Positions 1 to 9,200 of a DNA stretch of 34,370 nt are shown piece after piece. Within the stretch, counting starts at the first letter, position 1; the number at the start of each line of letters is the position of its first letter. The translations under genes and the position numbers were made by a program. Origin of the DNA: Oceanospirillales bacterium. Lineage in GTDB: Bacteria; Pseudomonadota; Gammaproteobacteria; Xanthomonadales; SZUA-36. The notes beneath the pieces are model-generated. The model did not search any database, was not told where the DNA came from, and saw only the letters and a program-made list of their open reading frames with translations. The stretch spans positions 1 to 34,370 of the forward strand of contig QIKV01000193.1 in NCBI GenBank assembly GCA_003233115.1, written 5' to 3'.

Positions 1-1705
1 CCAGCATACCGGCGAGTTGGCTGCGAATATTTCGTTCAATGGTTTCGAAAGAGGTCGACAGCAATTCCCGGCGGCCGAGGCGATGTTGTTCACGCGCCGT
101 TAAACCTTCATTGGAACGGTGTGGAAATCGCTCCATATGCACGATGGCCGGTTCATTTGCCGCGCGGGCGTAAGTATAGCCCCCGAGGCTTACCGGGAAA
201 TCGAGCATGGCAGCAACATGGTAACTTCCCGGCGCGAGCACAGCACCGATACCCATGTTTTTCCATGCCTGCCAGTTGCGCAATGCAACATTGGTATACA
301 GGATCGGCGTCCTGACCTGCAAGGCCAGCGCTTCACGCTGGGCTTGGGGTAGTTCGGGGACGAGGTAAGGAATCGCTGCATTATTGCAGGCCAGTATGCA
401 CGCCCGTGCCTGAATGCGGCAGGCCTGGCCATGGCGCACGTAGGTCAGCAGAACACGCCTGGCTGTCGCGGGGTCCCGATCGTTCTTTACACTGATGACC
501 GTGCTGTCGAGTCGTAAGCGCACCGCTACTGTGGCCTGGTCGAGTTTCGCATAATCGAATCGGGCCATAACGACATCCTCCATACTGTTGCCAGTCGCAA
601 CAGCCGGTATCATTTTACGTACCAGCAAGCGTGCCAACGATGCATTGCCATCGGGGAAATGGTAAATGTAGGGTTCCTCCTGTTCAGGCTCCGGCAGCCC
701 GGCAGCATCCCAACCCGGTAACCCGTTATAGCTGATGGCACCCGCAGCGGGCGCTGCCTCTATGCCGACGCCAAAGTCACTGGCAAGATCCTGCAATAAC
801 TTGAAAACCTCGGGTTCATGAATGTCCAGGTGCTTACTGAGGAAGTCCCGGTAGCTGATCCTGGACAAATAGTCCCACTTGTCGTCAACCGGAATTTCGG
901 GCATTTGATCTTTATCGGTCGTCAGCAGGCGCAGGAGTTCACGCCTGGCTGGCTCAGAGATTGGCATCTGTGCGACCGCTGCTGCCACCGGTAACGTCGA
1001 TGGTGCCAAAGGCACATAATCTTCAAGCACCCCCATGTCGAACGGAATCGTACGATCAACGCCCCAAAATTTGCGCCCAAAATACATACCGGCGCGAAGC
1101 CCGTTACGCCGGTAAAACCCCTGGTCGTAAGCACTGTTAAATTGTCTGATATCAACACCCAGGTCATCCAGCAAACCCTTGACTGTGGCGCTGTATCCCG
1201 CTGGGTCTTCCAGGCTCTGGGCACCACCATAACCGATCAGCGTACGCTCGCCTGCACGGAACTCATTGCGCTTGGCGTGGCCGCCAAAATCATCATGATT
1301 ATCGAGGATCAGGATTCGTGCCTGCGCATGCTGTTGTTGATAAAAATAGGCAGCGGCGAGGCCGCTGATACCTGCCCCGACAACAACGAGGTCGTAAATG
1401 CCGGCATCAGGCTCAATCACAGGGCCCCAGTTTCGTTTACCCTGCAGGGCCAGTTGGTGGCTGACCTCGAAAGACCCTGCATGATCTCCACGCAAGCCGG
1501 TGAGTGCCGGCGGATACCTATGGGGCACCCGGTGTTCAGCACCGCCTGCAGACGCCAGCACCTCGCTGACGAACCCGGGCGCGGGCAGTATTGCGGCGGC
1601 CGTCAGTGCCCCAATGCCGTGCAAAATATCCCGACGGGATATGGTCTGATCCATGCCGAGCTGCTGGTCTGATAGCTTTCCGGGCGATGAATCTTCAGGT
1701 TTCAT
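1..1705 (-). CDS. Tat-exported FAD-dependent oxidoreductase (amine-oxidase-like), 3' end cut by window edge
   Basis: This reading frame is absent from the ORF track because its stop lies beyond the left edge. I translated it by hand from an ATG at 1705 and found it open to base 1 (568 codons). The N-terminus carries a twin-arginine signal (SRRDILHGIGALTAAA, about residues 22-37), so export by Tat is likely. A Rossmann dinucleotide-binding motif follows at about residue 107 (VVVGAGISGLAAAYF), with the second FAD stretch DNHDDFGGHAKRNEF. This is the layout of FAD oxidoreductases of the protoporphyrinogen/amine oxidase fold. Substrate and acceptor are unknown. It starts 16 bases after the cupin gene on the same strand, so the two are probably co-transcribed. 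The oxidoreductase class is clear; any specific activity would be a guess. Confidence 0.82.
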   Translation of the reverse strand, partial: MKPEDSSPGKLSDQQLGMDQTISRRDILHGIGALTAAAILPAPGFVSEVLASAGGAEHRVPHRYPPALTGLRGDHAGSFEVSHQLALQGKRNWGPVIEPDAGIYDLVVVGAGISGLAAAYFYQQQHAQARILILDNHDDFGGHAKRNEFRAGERTLIGYGGAQSLEDPAGYSATVKGLLDDLGVDIRQFNSAYDQGFYRRNGLRAGMYFGRKFWGVDRTIPFDMGVLEDYVPLAPSTLPVAAAVAQMPISEPARRELLRLLTTDKDQMPEIPVDDKWDYLSRISYRDFLSKHLDIHEPEVFKLLQDLASDFGVGIEAAPAAGAISYNGLPGWDAAGLPEPEQEEPYIYHFPDGNASLARLLVRKMIPAVATGNSMEDVVMARFDYAKLDQATVAVRLRLDSTVISVKNDRDPATARRVLLTYVRHGQACRIQARACILACNNAAIPYLVPELPQAQREALALQVRTPILYTNVALRNWQAWKNMGIGAVLAPGSYHVAAMLDFPVSLGGYTYARAANEPAIVHMERFPHRSNEGLTAREQHRLGRRELLSTSFETIERNIRSQLAGML

Positions 1706-1721
1706 GATGGATAATCTACGC

Positions 1722-2108
1722 TTATGAGCCTTTTTTTCCACCCAGGTAAGACACCCATATCTTGCGCACACCGCCCTCCGGTACCGCCAGGGTACCGGAC
1801 CAGCCCTTGGGCAGCACCAAGCCTTCGCCGGGGCCAAAGGTCTCGGTTTTCCCGTGCTCGTCGGTCATCACCAGGCTGCCGTCAAGCACGTACATGAGTT
1901 CGTAATACGCCAGGTTGTTATAAGACATCTCTCCTGGCTTACTTTCCCACACGCCGATGCCAAATTTTTCATCTTCACTGTAGAAATAGTCATGGCCACG
2001 GGCAACCAGGTTGCCACTCTCAGGTTCATAGGGCGAGAACTCGCCAAGGTTGTTCCCGTTCAGACGCTCGTGGTCCAGCCTGACGATCCGCGAGTCTGCC
2101 GGGTGCAA
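1722..2108 (-). CDS. Small cupin-domain protein
   Basis: A single-domain protein of about 128 residues. The core GEMSYNNLAYYELMYVLDGS, followed by FGPGEGLVLPKGWSG, matches the conserved beta-barrel of cupins of the Cupin_3/ureidoglycine-aminohydrolase type, in which one strand pair ends in a proline-glycine turn. Metal ligands cannot be assigned with confidence because the usual HxH is replaced by NNLAYYE. The start is uncertain: the ORF opens with TTG at 2108, an in-frame stop lies about 40 bases upstream, and no good ATG exists before the domain. It directly precedes the Tat-exported FAD oxidoreductase, so it may act on the same substrate or sense it. Function is unknown. Confidence 0.75.
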   Translation of the reverse strand: MHPADSRIVRLDHERLNGNNLGEFSPYEPESGNLVARGHDYFYSEDEKFGIGVWESKPGEMSYNNLAYYELMYVLDGSLVMTDEHGKTETFGPGEGLVLPKGWSGTLAVPEGGVRKIWVSYLGGKKGS

Positions 2109-2228
2109 CGGGCTTGCCTGCGACTGTGAAACGCCAAAGACTGCGTTTGTAGGAAGCTATTCTGATGCCTGGAATCATCGTGATTCGAAGGGCATAGTGG
2201 ATCATTTATCCGCTCAAGGCATCCGGCA

Positions 2229-2366
2229 CCGGGGTCAGATTCAAATGCGGCATACAGCTATCAGTAAACACGCCGCAATCCGCGCATTTGAGTCTGACCC
2301 CGGGAATGCGACATACAGCTATCAGTAAACACGCCGCAATCCGCGCATTTGAGTCTGACCCCGGGG
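2229..2366. repeat. 61-bp tandem duplication with inverted-repeat arms (REP/MITE-like)
   Basis: Bases 2244-2304 and 2305-2365 are two head-to-tail 61-bp copies differing at one base (2250 versus 2311). Each copy ends in CGCATTTGAGTCTGACCCCG. Just before the first copy, 2229-2249 holds the near-perfect reverse complement of that end (one mismatch), so the element can fold as left arm - body - right arm, with the right arm present twice. The element fills most of the gap between the 5' end of the cupin gene and the 3' end of the redoxin gene. Arms built on GGGGTCAGA resemble REP-type extragenic palindromes moved by IS200-like RAYT transposases. That comparison is from memory, and no transposase is present here. 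Confidence 0.8.
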
Positions 2367-2371
2367 TGTTC

Positions 2372-3049
2372 TTATTGTGCCTTACGACGGTTTATAATGC
2401 GTTGATCCGCACCCTCCTGATAGGCTTTTGCCGCAGCCAGTAAAATATCCGGGTGCAGGCGGACTTTATAATTCGGGTTGATGTAGGCAAAACTGATTAT
2501 CCCATCCGTACCGATGATATAGGTAGCAGGTGCCGGCAAAACGTGGTGGGTTTCACCGGAGGCCTTTTCCAGATCAATACCAAACGCCAGGTATTTCTTA
2601 ACCAGTTCATCATCAACCCGGAAAGCCAGCCCAAAGGCCCGGGTGGCCTGCAGTGAAGAATCCGAATAGATCGTATAGCCAATATTTGGGTCATCCAGAC
2701 TTTCCAAAAGCAGTTCCGGCTTATCGATACTGATGAACCAGATATTGAAACCCATTTCCTTGAGTTGCTTTTCTGCCAGACGCATCTCCGCTAAATGCAA
2801 ATTGCAGTAAGGGCACCAACCGCCGCGGAAAAAGGTCAAAACCAGAGGTTTATCCAGGCGGCTGGCCTGGAATTGGAACGGCTGGCCTTTGACATCCCTG
2901 ACGGTAAAATCCGGTGCTTTCATACCGGCCAACAGCGGTTGCACCTGGTCTGCCGAGGCATGAATTTCCGTGCGGTTATCGGCAGCAAACGTCAATACGG
3001 AGGTAGCAGCCAGTATGAGCAATACCAGTCCAATGGCAATTTTATTCAT
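2372..3049 (-). CDS. Exported peroxiredoxin-like (AhpC/TSA, redoxin) protein
   Basis: A 225-residue protein with an N-terminal signal peptide (MNKIAIGLVLLILAATSVLTFAA, probable cleavage after about residue 23), so it is periplasmic or lipid-free exported. The redoxin domain spans about residues 38-210. It shows GMKAPDFTVRDVKGQPF, then FFRGGWCPYCNLHL with a CxxC pair at C79/C82, then FISIDKPE. Peroxiredoxins proper have a single peroxidatic Cys in PxxxTxxC. A CxxC here instead fits the peroxiredoxin-like or thiol-disulfide oxidoreductase subgroup. The gene stands alone on the minus strand, between the tandem repeat and the divergent halogenase. A role in disulfide reduction or peroxide defence is inferred from the family only. 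Confidence 0.85.
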   Translation of the reverse strand: MNKIAIGLVLLILAATSVLTFAADNRTEIHASADQVQPLLAGMKAPDFTVRDVKGQPFQFQASRLDKPLVLTFFRGGWCPYCNLHLAEMRLAEKQLKEMGFNIWFISIDKPELLLESLDDPNIGYTIYSDSSLQATRAFGLAFRVDDELVKKYLAFGIDLEKASGETHHVLPAPATYIIGTDGIISFAYINPNYKVRLHPDILLAAAKAYQEGADQRIINRRKAQ

Positions 3050-3081
3050 GTGATTCCCTGATTGATTGGTGCGCAGTTTAG

Positions 3082-3109
3082 TTGACCCAGGACAAGGACA
3101 TTCTATTGC
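3082..3109 (+). promoter_or_regulatory. Candidate sigma70 promoter for the halogenase gene
   Basis: TTGACC at 3082-3087 is followed after 16 bases by TATTGC at 3104-3109. The -35 is close to consensus and the -10 is weak. It lies in the short divergent gap between the redoxin and halogenase genes. This is a pattern match only. Confidence 0.25.
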
Positions 3110-3190
3110 AAAAGCCCCAGGATGGTGTTAAATCCTCGCTGGTTGGATAGAATTGCGTTTAATTGGCTCTTTAACTGTGGACTATCTGAA

Positions 3191-4699
3191 ATGACTTCAA
3201 AGCCTAAGAAAATACTGATTGTTGGTGGTGGTACGGCTGGCTGGATGGCCGCCATTCATATGCAGGATGCATGGGGTGATAAAGGTATAGATATCTGTCT
3301 GATCGAGTCGCCCGAAATCGGTATTGTGGGCGTTGGCGAAGGTACGACGCCGCTGTTGCGGGAGTTCTATGCCCGCCTGGATATCCCGGAAAGCGAGTGG
3401 ATGCCCCCTTGCAATGCTACCTACAAATGCGGGATCAGTTTTCCGGACTGGTCAACAGTTGAAGGCTGCGAAACGTATTTCCACCCGTTTTTCTCCGACC
3501 TGGACAAGGCCTTTATTCAGCACTTCTGGGATAACTGCAACCTGCGCCGCAGCGGTTATGACGTACCAGCGCACCCGGATGACTACTTTGTCACCACGGC
3601 ACTGGCCCGCCAGCAGCGTTCGCCTATCCCCAGGCACAGGCCATCTACCGAAAGCATGTACGGCTATCATTTCGATGCCGACCTGATGGGGGAATTCCTG
3701 CGCGGCAAAGCCACCCAAAGAGGCGTGACTTTAATCCAGGACACCATCACTGATGTCAAGTTTGACCACCATGGTGACATTACACATGTTGAAACTAAAA
3801 AAAATGGCAAGATCAAGGCAGACTTTTTTATTGATTGCTCCGGTTTCAAGGGCCTGCTGATCCGCCAGGCGATGGGTGAGAAGCCCATATCGACCAAAGA
3901 CTACATGTTCAACGACAGTGCTGTCGCGATCCCTACGCCAATAAAGGACAAAGACAGGATCATGTCTGAAACCAAATCCAAAGCCATGAAATACGGCTGG
4001 GTTTGGCACATTCCACTGCGCAACCGTATCGGGAATGGCTATGTTTACAGCTCGGATTACATTAGCCCGGAAGAGGCCGAGGCAGAATTTCGCGAGTATC
4101 TTGGCGCGGATGTGGAAGGCGTCGAGGCGCTACACCTGCATTGGAATCCTGGCAGACTGGAGCATCACTGGAAAAATAATTGTGTAGCCATCGGACTGTC
4201 ACAGGGCTTCCTGGAGCCGCTCGAGGCGCTGATGATAAATATTATTCAAACCTCCCTGGAGCGCTTTACCGATTTATTCGAACGTGGTGAATTCACCAAT
4301 AAGCACCAGCAGGAGTTCAACAACGGGGTTAACAACTTTATCGATGGCATCCTTGATTACCTGCAAATGCATTACAAACTCAATACGCGGGATGATACCG
4401 ACTATTGGCGTAATGCCCGTGACAACCCAAACATGTCTTCACAACTGGCCAGGGTTCTGGAGGCCTGGGATAACAATGAGAGTATTGACCGTGTATTGTT
4501 CGACAATATCGATCAACAACTCTACCCGCGTACTTCATGGTATTGCATGCTGGCCGGCATGGGGCGCTTCCCCGAACCAACAAAAGGTCCGCTACGCCTT
4601 CCTGCCCGCAACCAGAAACGGGCACGTGAAGCCAGTGATGAGCAAGCGGAACAGTTTTATCCCCACGCAGAATATCTGAACAAGCTGTACGGCAGCTAA
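3191..4699 (+). CDS. Flavin-dependent halogenase, tryptophan-halogenase family
   Basis: The family uses FADH2, O2 and halide to form hypohalous acid, which reacts through an active-site lysine to halogenate an electron-rich substrate. All hallmark features are readable: the FAD motif ILIVGGGTAGWMAA near the N-terminus, the lysine in ATYKCGISF, the WxWxIP motif (GWVWHIPL), and FLEPLEALMIN carrying the conserved glutamate. From the ATG at 3191 the lysine is residue 79, the same number as the catalytic lysine of PrnA. This favours 3191 over the ORF-track start at 3122, which would add 23 unconserved residues. The product is 502 residues, slightly shorter than characterised tryptophan halogenases (about 530). 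No flavin reductase, biosynthetic cluster or TonB receptor is adjacent, so the substrate is unknown and need not be tryptophan. Confidence 0.9.
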   Translation: MTSKPKKILIVGGGTAGWMAAIHMQDAWGDKGIDICLIESPEIGIVGVGEGTTPLLREFYARLDIPESEWMPPCNATYKCGISFPDWSTVEGCETYFHPFFSDLDKAFIQHFWDNCNLRRSGYDVPAHPDDYFVTTALARQQRSPIPRHRPSTESMYGYHFDADLMGEFLRGKATQRGVTLIQDTITDVKFDHHGDITHVETKKNGKIKADFFIDCSGFKGLLIRQAMGEKPISTKDYMFNDSAVAIPTPIKDKDRIMSETKSKAMKYGWVWHIPLRNRIGNGYVYSSDYISPEEAEAEFREYLGADVEGVEALHLHWNPGRLEHHWKNNCVAIGLSQGFLEPLEALMINIIQTSLERFTDLFERGEFTNKHQQEFNNGVNNFIDGILDYLQMHYKLNTRDDTDYWRNARDNPNMSSQLARVLEAWDNNESIDRVLFDNIDQQLYPRTSWYCMLAGMGRFPEPTKGPLRLPARNQKRAREASDEQAEQFYPHAEYLNKLYGS

Positions 4700-4707
4700 A
4701 TTGATGT

Positions 4708-4742
4708 AGCAGGAGGGAGCTGCCGCGCTGCTCCCTCCTGCT
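4708..4742 (+). terminator. Strong hairpin after the halogenase gene, probable terminator
   Basis: A perfect 13-bp stem (AGCAGGAGGGAGC / GCTCCCTCCTGCT) with a 9-base loop begins 8 bases after the halogenase stop codon. No uridine tract follows, so it may be a weak intrinsic terminator or a 3'-end stabilising hairpin. Confidence 0.6.
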
Positions 4743-5050
4743 GTATATCCCGATCAGTTCCTGATCCGACCTTCTTCCCTGCGTAAACTAATGGCCCATG
4801 CACTGGTCTTTGATTCATGGTCTCATACCCCTGTCCCGATGAACTGACCCTTCATGCGGGTAATGTCATAAAAAAAAGTAACCAAACCAAGAAAAAGATC
4901 GTCTAAGTAACTACACAAGGGCTGATGTTCGTGGAGGCGTATTCGTTTTACGCCCATGCACGATGGCATCTGCCCGTTTTTTATGCGCCCGTTTTTTATG
5001 CATAGGCATGGGCAATAACGCTGAACGAAGTACGGAACGAGGGTTTTGCA
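4743..5050. other. Intergenic region upstream of the RND operon
   Basis: About 300 bases without a convincing gene; the minus-strand ORFs here (4823-5164, 4996-5214) look like chance frames. The region contains a 15-bp direct repeat, GCCCGTTTTTTATGC, in two abutting copies at 4972-4986 and 4987-5001. It also has an inverted pair GCCCATGC (4952-4959) / GCATGGGC (5006-5013) bracketing them. These could be operator or promoter elements for the efflux operon, but no regulator gene is adjacent and I see no clear -35/-10 pair. Confidence 0.45.
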
Positions 5051-6220
5051 GTGAATAAATTGTTGAAGACTATTGCGCCGGTTATCGTGCTGGCGGCAAG
5101 TATCGGAGTGGTTTTCGCCTTGAGTGCAACAAAACCTGCGCCGGAGAAAAAGGAAGAAACACAACGCCTGATTTCACTGTATGTAGATGAAGTTAAAGCA
5201 GATATCATCACCATTTCGGTTCAGACCCAGGGCGAAGTTCGCCCCAAAACTGAAATCGACCTGGTACCACAGGTATCCGGACGCATAGTGGCAGTCTCAC
5301 AGTCCTTCGCAGAAGGCGCCGAGTTTGACCCTGGCACCACACTGGTTAAAATCGATGCTACCGATTATCAACTGGCTGTCACCCGTGCCAGGGCGCGGGT
5401 AGCAGAAGCCCAGGTTGCCGTACAACGGGAATTGGCCAACGCCAAAATCAAAGAAGACCAATGGCTGGATAAACGCACCAGCGGTGAACCGACCCCGTTC
5501 GCGTTGAACAAACCGCAAGTTTTGGAGGTTGAAGCAAAGTTACTCGCCGCTGAAGCCGATCTGAAAGAAGCCCAGTTGAATGTAGCCCGCACGGAAATCA
5601 GCGCGCCTTTCCATGGTCGCGTGCGTGAGAAAAGTATTGGCATTGGCCAGTATGTTTCCGCCGGCACACGTCTCGGCCGGGTGTTTTCTACCGACACCGT
5701 GGAAATCCGCTTACCACTGACCGATGTGCAGTTGGCAGAGCTAAACCTGCCAATCGGCTTCACGGCCGATGCTTTCAACGCACCGCAGGTCCAATTCAAG
5801 GCCCGTGTAGGTAACCGCGAGTATTTCTGGAGTGGGCACATAGTCCGCATCAATGCATCGGTCGATCCACTGACTCGCCTGATTTATGCCATCGCCGAAG
5901 TTGAAGACCCCTACGGCCAGGGCGCCGACAGCGGTGTACCAATGGCAGTGGGCATGTTTGTCAATGCTGAAATTGCCGGCGTCACCAGCCAGCGAGCCCT
6001 GATACTTCCACGCCTGGCCTTACGCAATGCCGACAAGGTATATGTTGTTAATGACCAGAACCGTCTTGAAATACGCACGGTTGATGTACTTTCCACATCG
6101 GAAGACACCGTGCTGGTGACCAAGGGCGTAGAAGTCGGTGAAAAAGTAGTGACCTCAACGATACCTGCCGCTATTGATGGCATGGAAGTCCGTGCCATTC
6201 GCCGCGAACAACAAAGCTAA
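5051..6220 (+). CDS. RND efflux periplasmic adaptor subunit (membrane fusion protein)
   Basis: A 389-residue protein beginning at GTG 5051. It has an N-terminal membrane anchor or signal (KTIAPVIVLAASIGVVFALS) and then the adaptor architecture: a first lipoyl half with EIDLVPQVSGRIVAVSQSF at about residues 65-85, an alpha-helical hairpin with many A/E/Q/K residues (about 105-175), the second lipoyl half (ISAPFHGRVREKSIGIGQYV), and a beta-barrel plus membrane-proximal domain. It would bridge the inner-membrane RND permease encoded 24 bases downstream to an outer-membrane channel. No TolC-like gene is in the window. Family assignment is firm; the exported substrate is unknown. Confidence 0.92.
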   Translation: MNKLLKTIAPVIVLAASIGVVFALSATKPAPEKKEETQRLISLYVDEVKADIITISVQTQGEVRPKTEIDLVPQVSGRIVAVSQSFAEGAEFDPGTTLVKIDATDYQLAVTRARARVAEAQVAVQRELANAKIKEDQWLDKRTSGEPTPFALNKPQVLEVEAKLLAAEADLKEAQLNVARTEISAPFHGRVREKSIGIGQYVSAGTRLGRVFSTDTVEIRLPLTDVQLAELNLPIGFTADAFNAPQVQFKARVGNREYFWSGHIVRINASVDPLTRLIYAIAEVEDPYGQGADSGVPMAVGMFVNAEIAGVTSQRALILPRLALRNADKVYVVNDQNRLEIRTVDVLSTSEDTVLVTKGVEVGEKVVTSTIPAAIDGMEVRAIRREQQS

Positions 6221-6244
6221 AATAATAATAGAGGGGTCAAAGAC

Positions 6245-9200
6245 ATGAACAGCCTGATTGCCTGGTGGGCACGTAATTCTGTAGCCGCCAATCTGGTCAT
6301 GGTCGGCGTCTTTGTAGCCGGTACGATCGGTTTCTCCAAGATGGAGCGCGAGATAGATCCGCAGGTGCGCTTCCCTGGCTTACAAATTGTAGTCTCCTGG
6401 CCGGGTGCGGCACCGCAGGAAGTTGAAGAGCAGATTGTTGCCCGGATAGAAGAGTCCGTCAGTGATCTGGATGCTATTGAATGGGTTCGTTCCTCTTCGA
6501 GCGAAGGCCGCGGTGAGGTTTACATCCTGGCCGAGCAACAGGTTGATTTCACCCAGTTCATGAATGACGTAAAAATCCGCGTGGATTCAATTTCATCTTT
6601 CCCGCGTGATATTGAACCGCCCCGGGTGCAGCAATGGGTCAACCAGAACGAATTCATGCGGGTTGCAGTACACGGGAATATCGGAGAACGCAAACTCAAG
6701 CACCTGGCAGAACAACTCAGACGTGAAGTCGCCCAACTACCGGCCATTACCATTGTGCAGTTATTCGGGACACGTCAGGAAGAAGTGTCAATCGAAGTCA
6801 GCGAGGAGTCCTTGCGGCGTTACAATCTCAGTTTCTCGCAGGTTGCTGATGCAATCCGGAATACTTCGATCAATCAATCTGCCGGCACGGTGCGCACCGA
6901 GGTAGGAACCTACCAGCTCAAAGTACGCAGCCAGGCCGACACAGCACCAGAGTTTGACAAAATTATAATCCTCGAAACACCGGATGGCGGTACCATCCGC
7001 GTCGGTGATGTCGCCACTGTCGTGGACGGTTTTGAAGATAACCCCATCCTGGCAACGCTCAACGGCGAACCGACCGTGTTGTTGATGATCATGACAACCG
7101 AAATCATGGATATCGTCACGGCCTCGGACGCTGTACGCAAATGGATCGATGAACGACAAGCGAGCCTGCCCGCCGGTGTCACATTGACTCTGTGGACCGA
7201 CAAGGCGGTAGAATTCAAGGGGCGGATGAAAACCATCGGCAGTTCCGCGGTCATGGGTCTGGCGCTGGTGATGATAGTATTGCTGTTGACACTCAGACCC
7301 ATCGTCGCTTTTTGGGTGGCAGTCGGTATCGCCACCGCCTATGCCGGCGCCTTCGTATTACTGCCTTCTGTGGGCGTCTCACTGAACATGTTGTCAACCT
7401 TCGCTTTCCTGCTGGTACTGGGTATTGTCGTTGATGATGCGATCGTTGTCGGCGAAGGTATCCACAGTGAAACTCACCGTATTGGCGGCGGGGTCAATGC
7501 ATCCATCGCCGGCACCCAAATGGTAGCTAAGCCCGTCGTCTTTGGTGTGATTACCACCATCCTGGCTTTTCTCCCATGGATTTTCCTGGATGGTTCCACA
7601 TCCGAATTTACCCGGCAAATAACCTGGGTTGTGATCCTGGCACTGGGTTTCTCTCTGGTTGAGTCGCTGTTTATCCTGCCTTCACACCTGGCCAGCATGA
7701 AGCCCCGGCACGATCTGCACGGTTTTGGCAAATTCCAGAAACGTATCGCTGACAGTATCATCCATTTCGCCCACAACCATTACCGTAAAATCGGTAACTG
7801 GGTCATGGATCGTCGCTATCTGACAACCAGTATTTTCCTGGCTGTACTGGTCATCGGCTTTGGCATGTTTGGCACGGGCTGGGTCAAAAAGAGCTTCATG
7901 CCGGAAATCGAATCTGATGAAATCAATATCAATGTCGTGTTGCCTGAAGGCGCACCCTATAGCCGCGCTTTGGAGATTCTGGCCCAGTTGCAAACCGCAG
8001 AGTTGGCACTGGTAGAGGAAGTAAACCAGCGCACCGATGGTGAGGGTGTATTGATTGAGAACTGGTACACGCGCTCCCGCCGTGACAGTGTACTGGCGAT
8101 CGTCAAACTGGCACCAGCGGAGGTCCGGGATATGACCGCCAAAGAAGCGTCCGTACGCTTGCGCGAACTGATGGGGGATGTACCGGATGCAAAAGAAGTT
8201 ACTGTTCAATACACACAGAACAACAAAGAACCCGGCTTCGAACTATCGATCCGGCACCCGGACCTTGATGTCTTGCGTGCCGCCACTGCTGACCTTGAAA
8301 ACCAACTGCGCACCTATGCAACCCTGTATGACATCCGTAACGACCTCGAAGGGGCTTCTGAAGAAATCCGCCTGACCATGAAACCCGGTACGGCCAGGCT
8401 GGGCCTGACCCTGGCTGATGTTAATCGTCAGGTGCGCCAGGCTTACTTTGGTGAAGAAGTACAGCGTCTGCCACGCGATGGTCAGGATGTACGCGTCAAG
8501 GTTCGCTACCCGCTGAAATCCAGGCAATCGATTGAGAGCCTGAAAAACTTCCGCGTACGCACCAGTGACGGACGCGAATTGCCGCTGCTGGCGGTCGCTG
8601 ACCTCGAATACGCTCCCGGCATCAAGCGCATTCGCCGCTGGAACGGCAACCGCGCTGCACGCGTCAGTGCCAACCTGAAAGAAAACGTTCGGGACGACAT
8701 CATGGAGGACCTGGAAGCAAACTTCTTTCCCGAGTGGGAAAAGCGCTACCCGGGCATCATCCGCGGCGCGGTCGGCCAGGCCGAAGGCGAAAAACGTTTT
8801 ATTGAAGAAGTCAAAGGTCTGTATCTGATTGCATTTTTTGCCATGTACACCCTGCTTGCGGTCGCTTTTCGAAGTTACTGGCAGCCGATTTTAATCCTCG
8901 TTGCAATGCCTTACGCCTTCGTTGGAGCCATTGTCGGCCATAGTGTACTGGGCCTGACCATGGCAATCTTCAGCTATTTTGGTATCGCTGCTGCTGCAGG
9001 TGTCGTGGTTAACGACAACCTGGTACTGATGGATTACTGTAACCGTCTCAAAGCCAGAGGGATGGATGCCCGGGAAGCAATCGTTGAAGCGGGTGTGGTG
9101 CGTTTCAGACCCATTCTGCTGACATCCGTGACCACCATCGTCGGCCTGATGCCGATGATGCTGGAACGTTCCATGCAGGCCGCATTCCTGCAGCCGGTTG

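Noticed and set aside
1142-1672. 176-residue plus-strand ORF
   Set aside because: Opposite the hand-translated Tat-FAD oxidoreductase, which has clear signal and FAD motifs; the track lacks the true frame only because it runs off the edge.
2229-2366. CRISPR array
   Set aside because: Only two contiguous copies with no spacers between them; the structure is a tandem duplication with inverted arms.
7682-8209. 175-residue minus-strand ORF within the RND permease
   Set aside because: Antisense shadow of a well-conserved RND gene.
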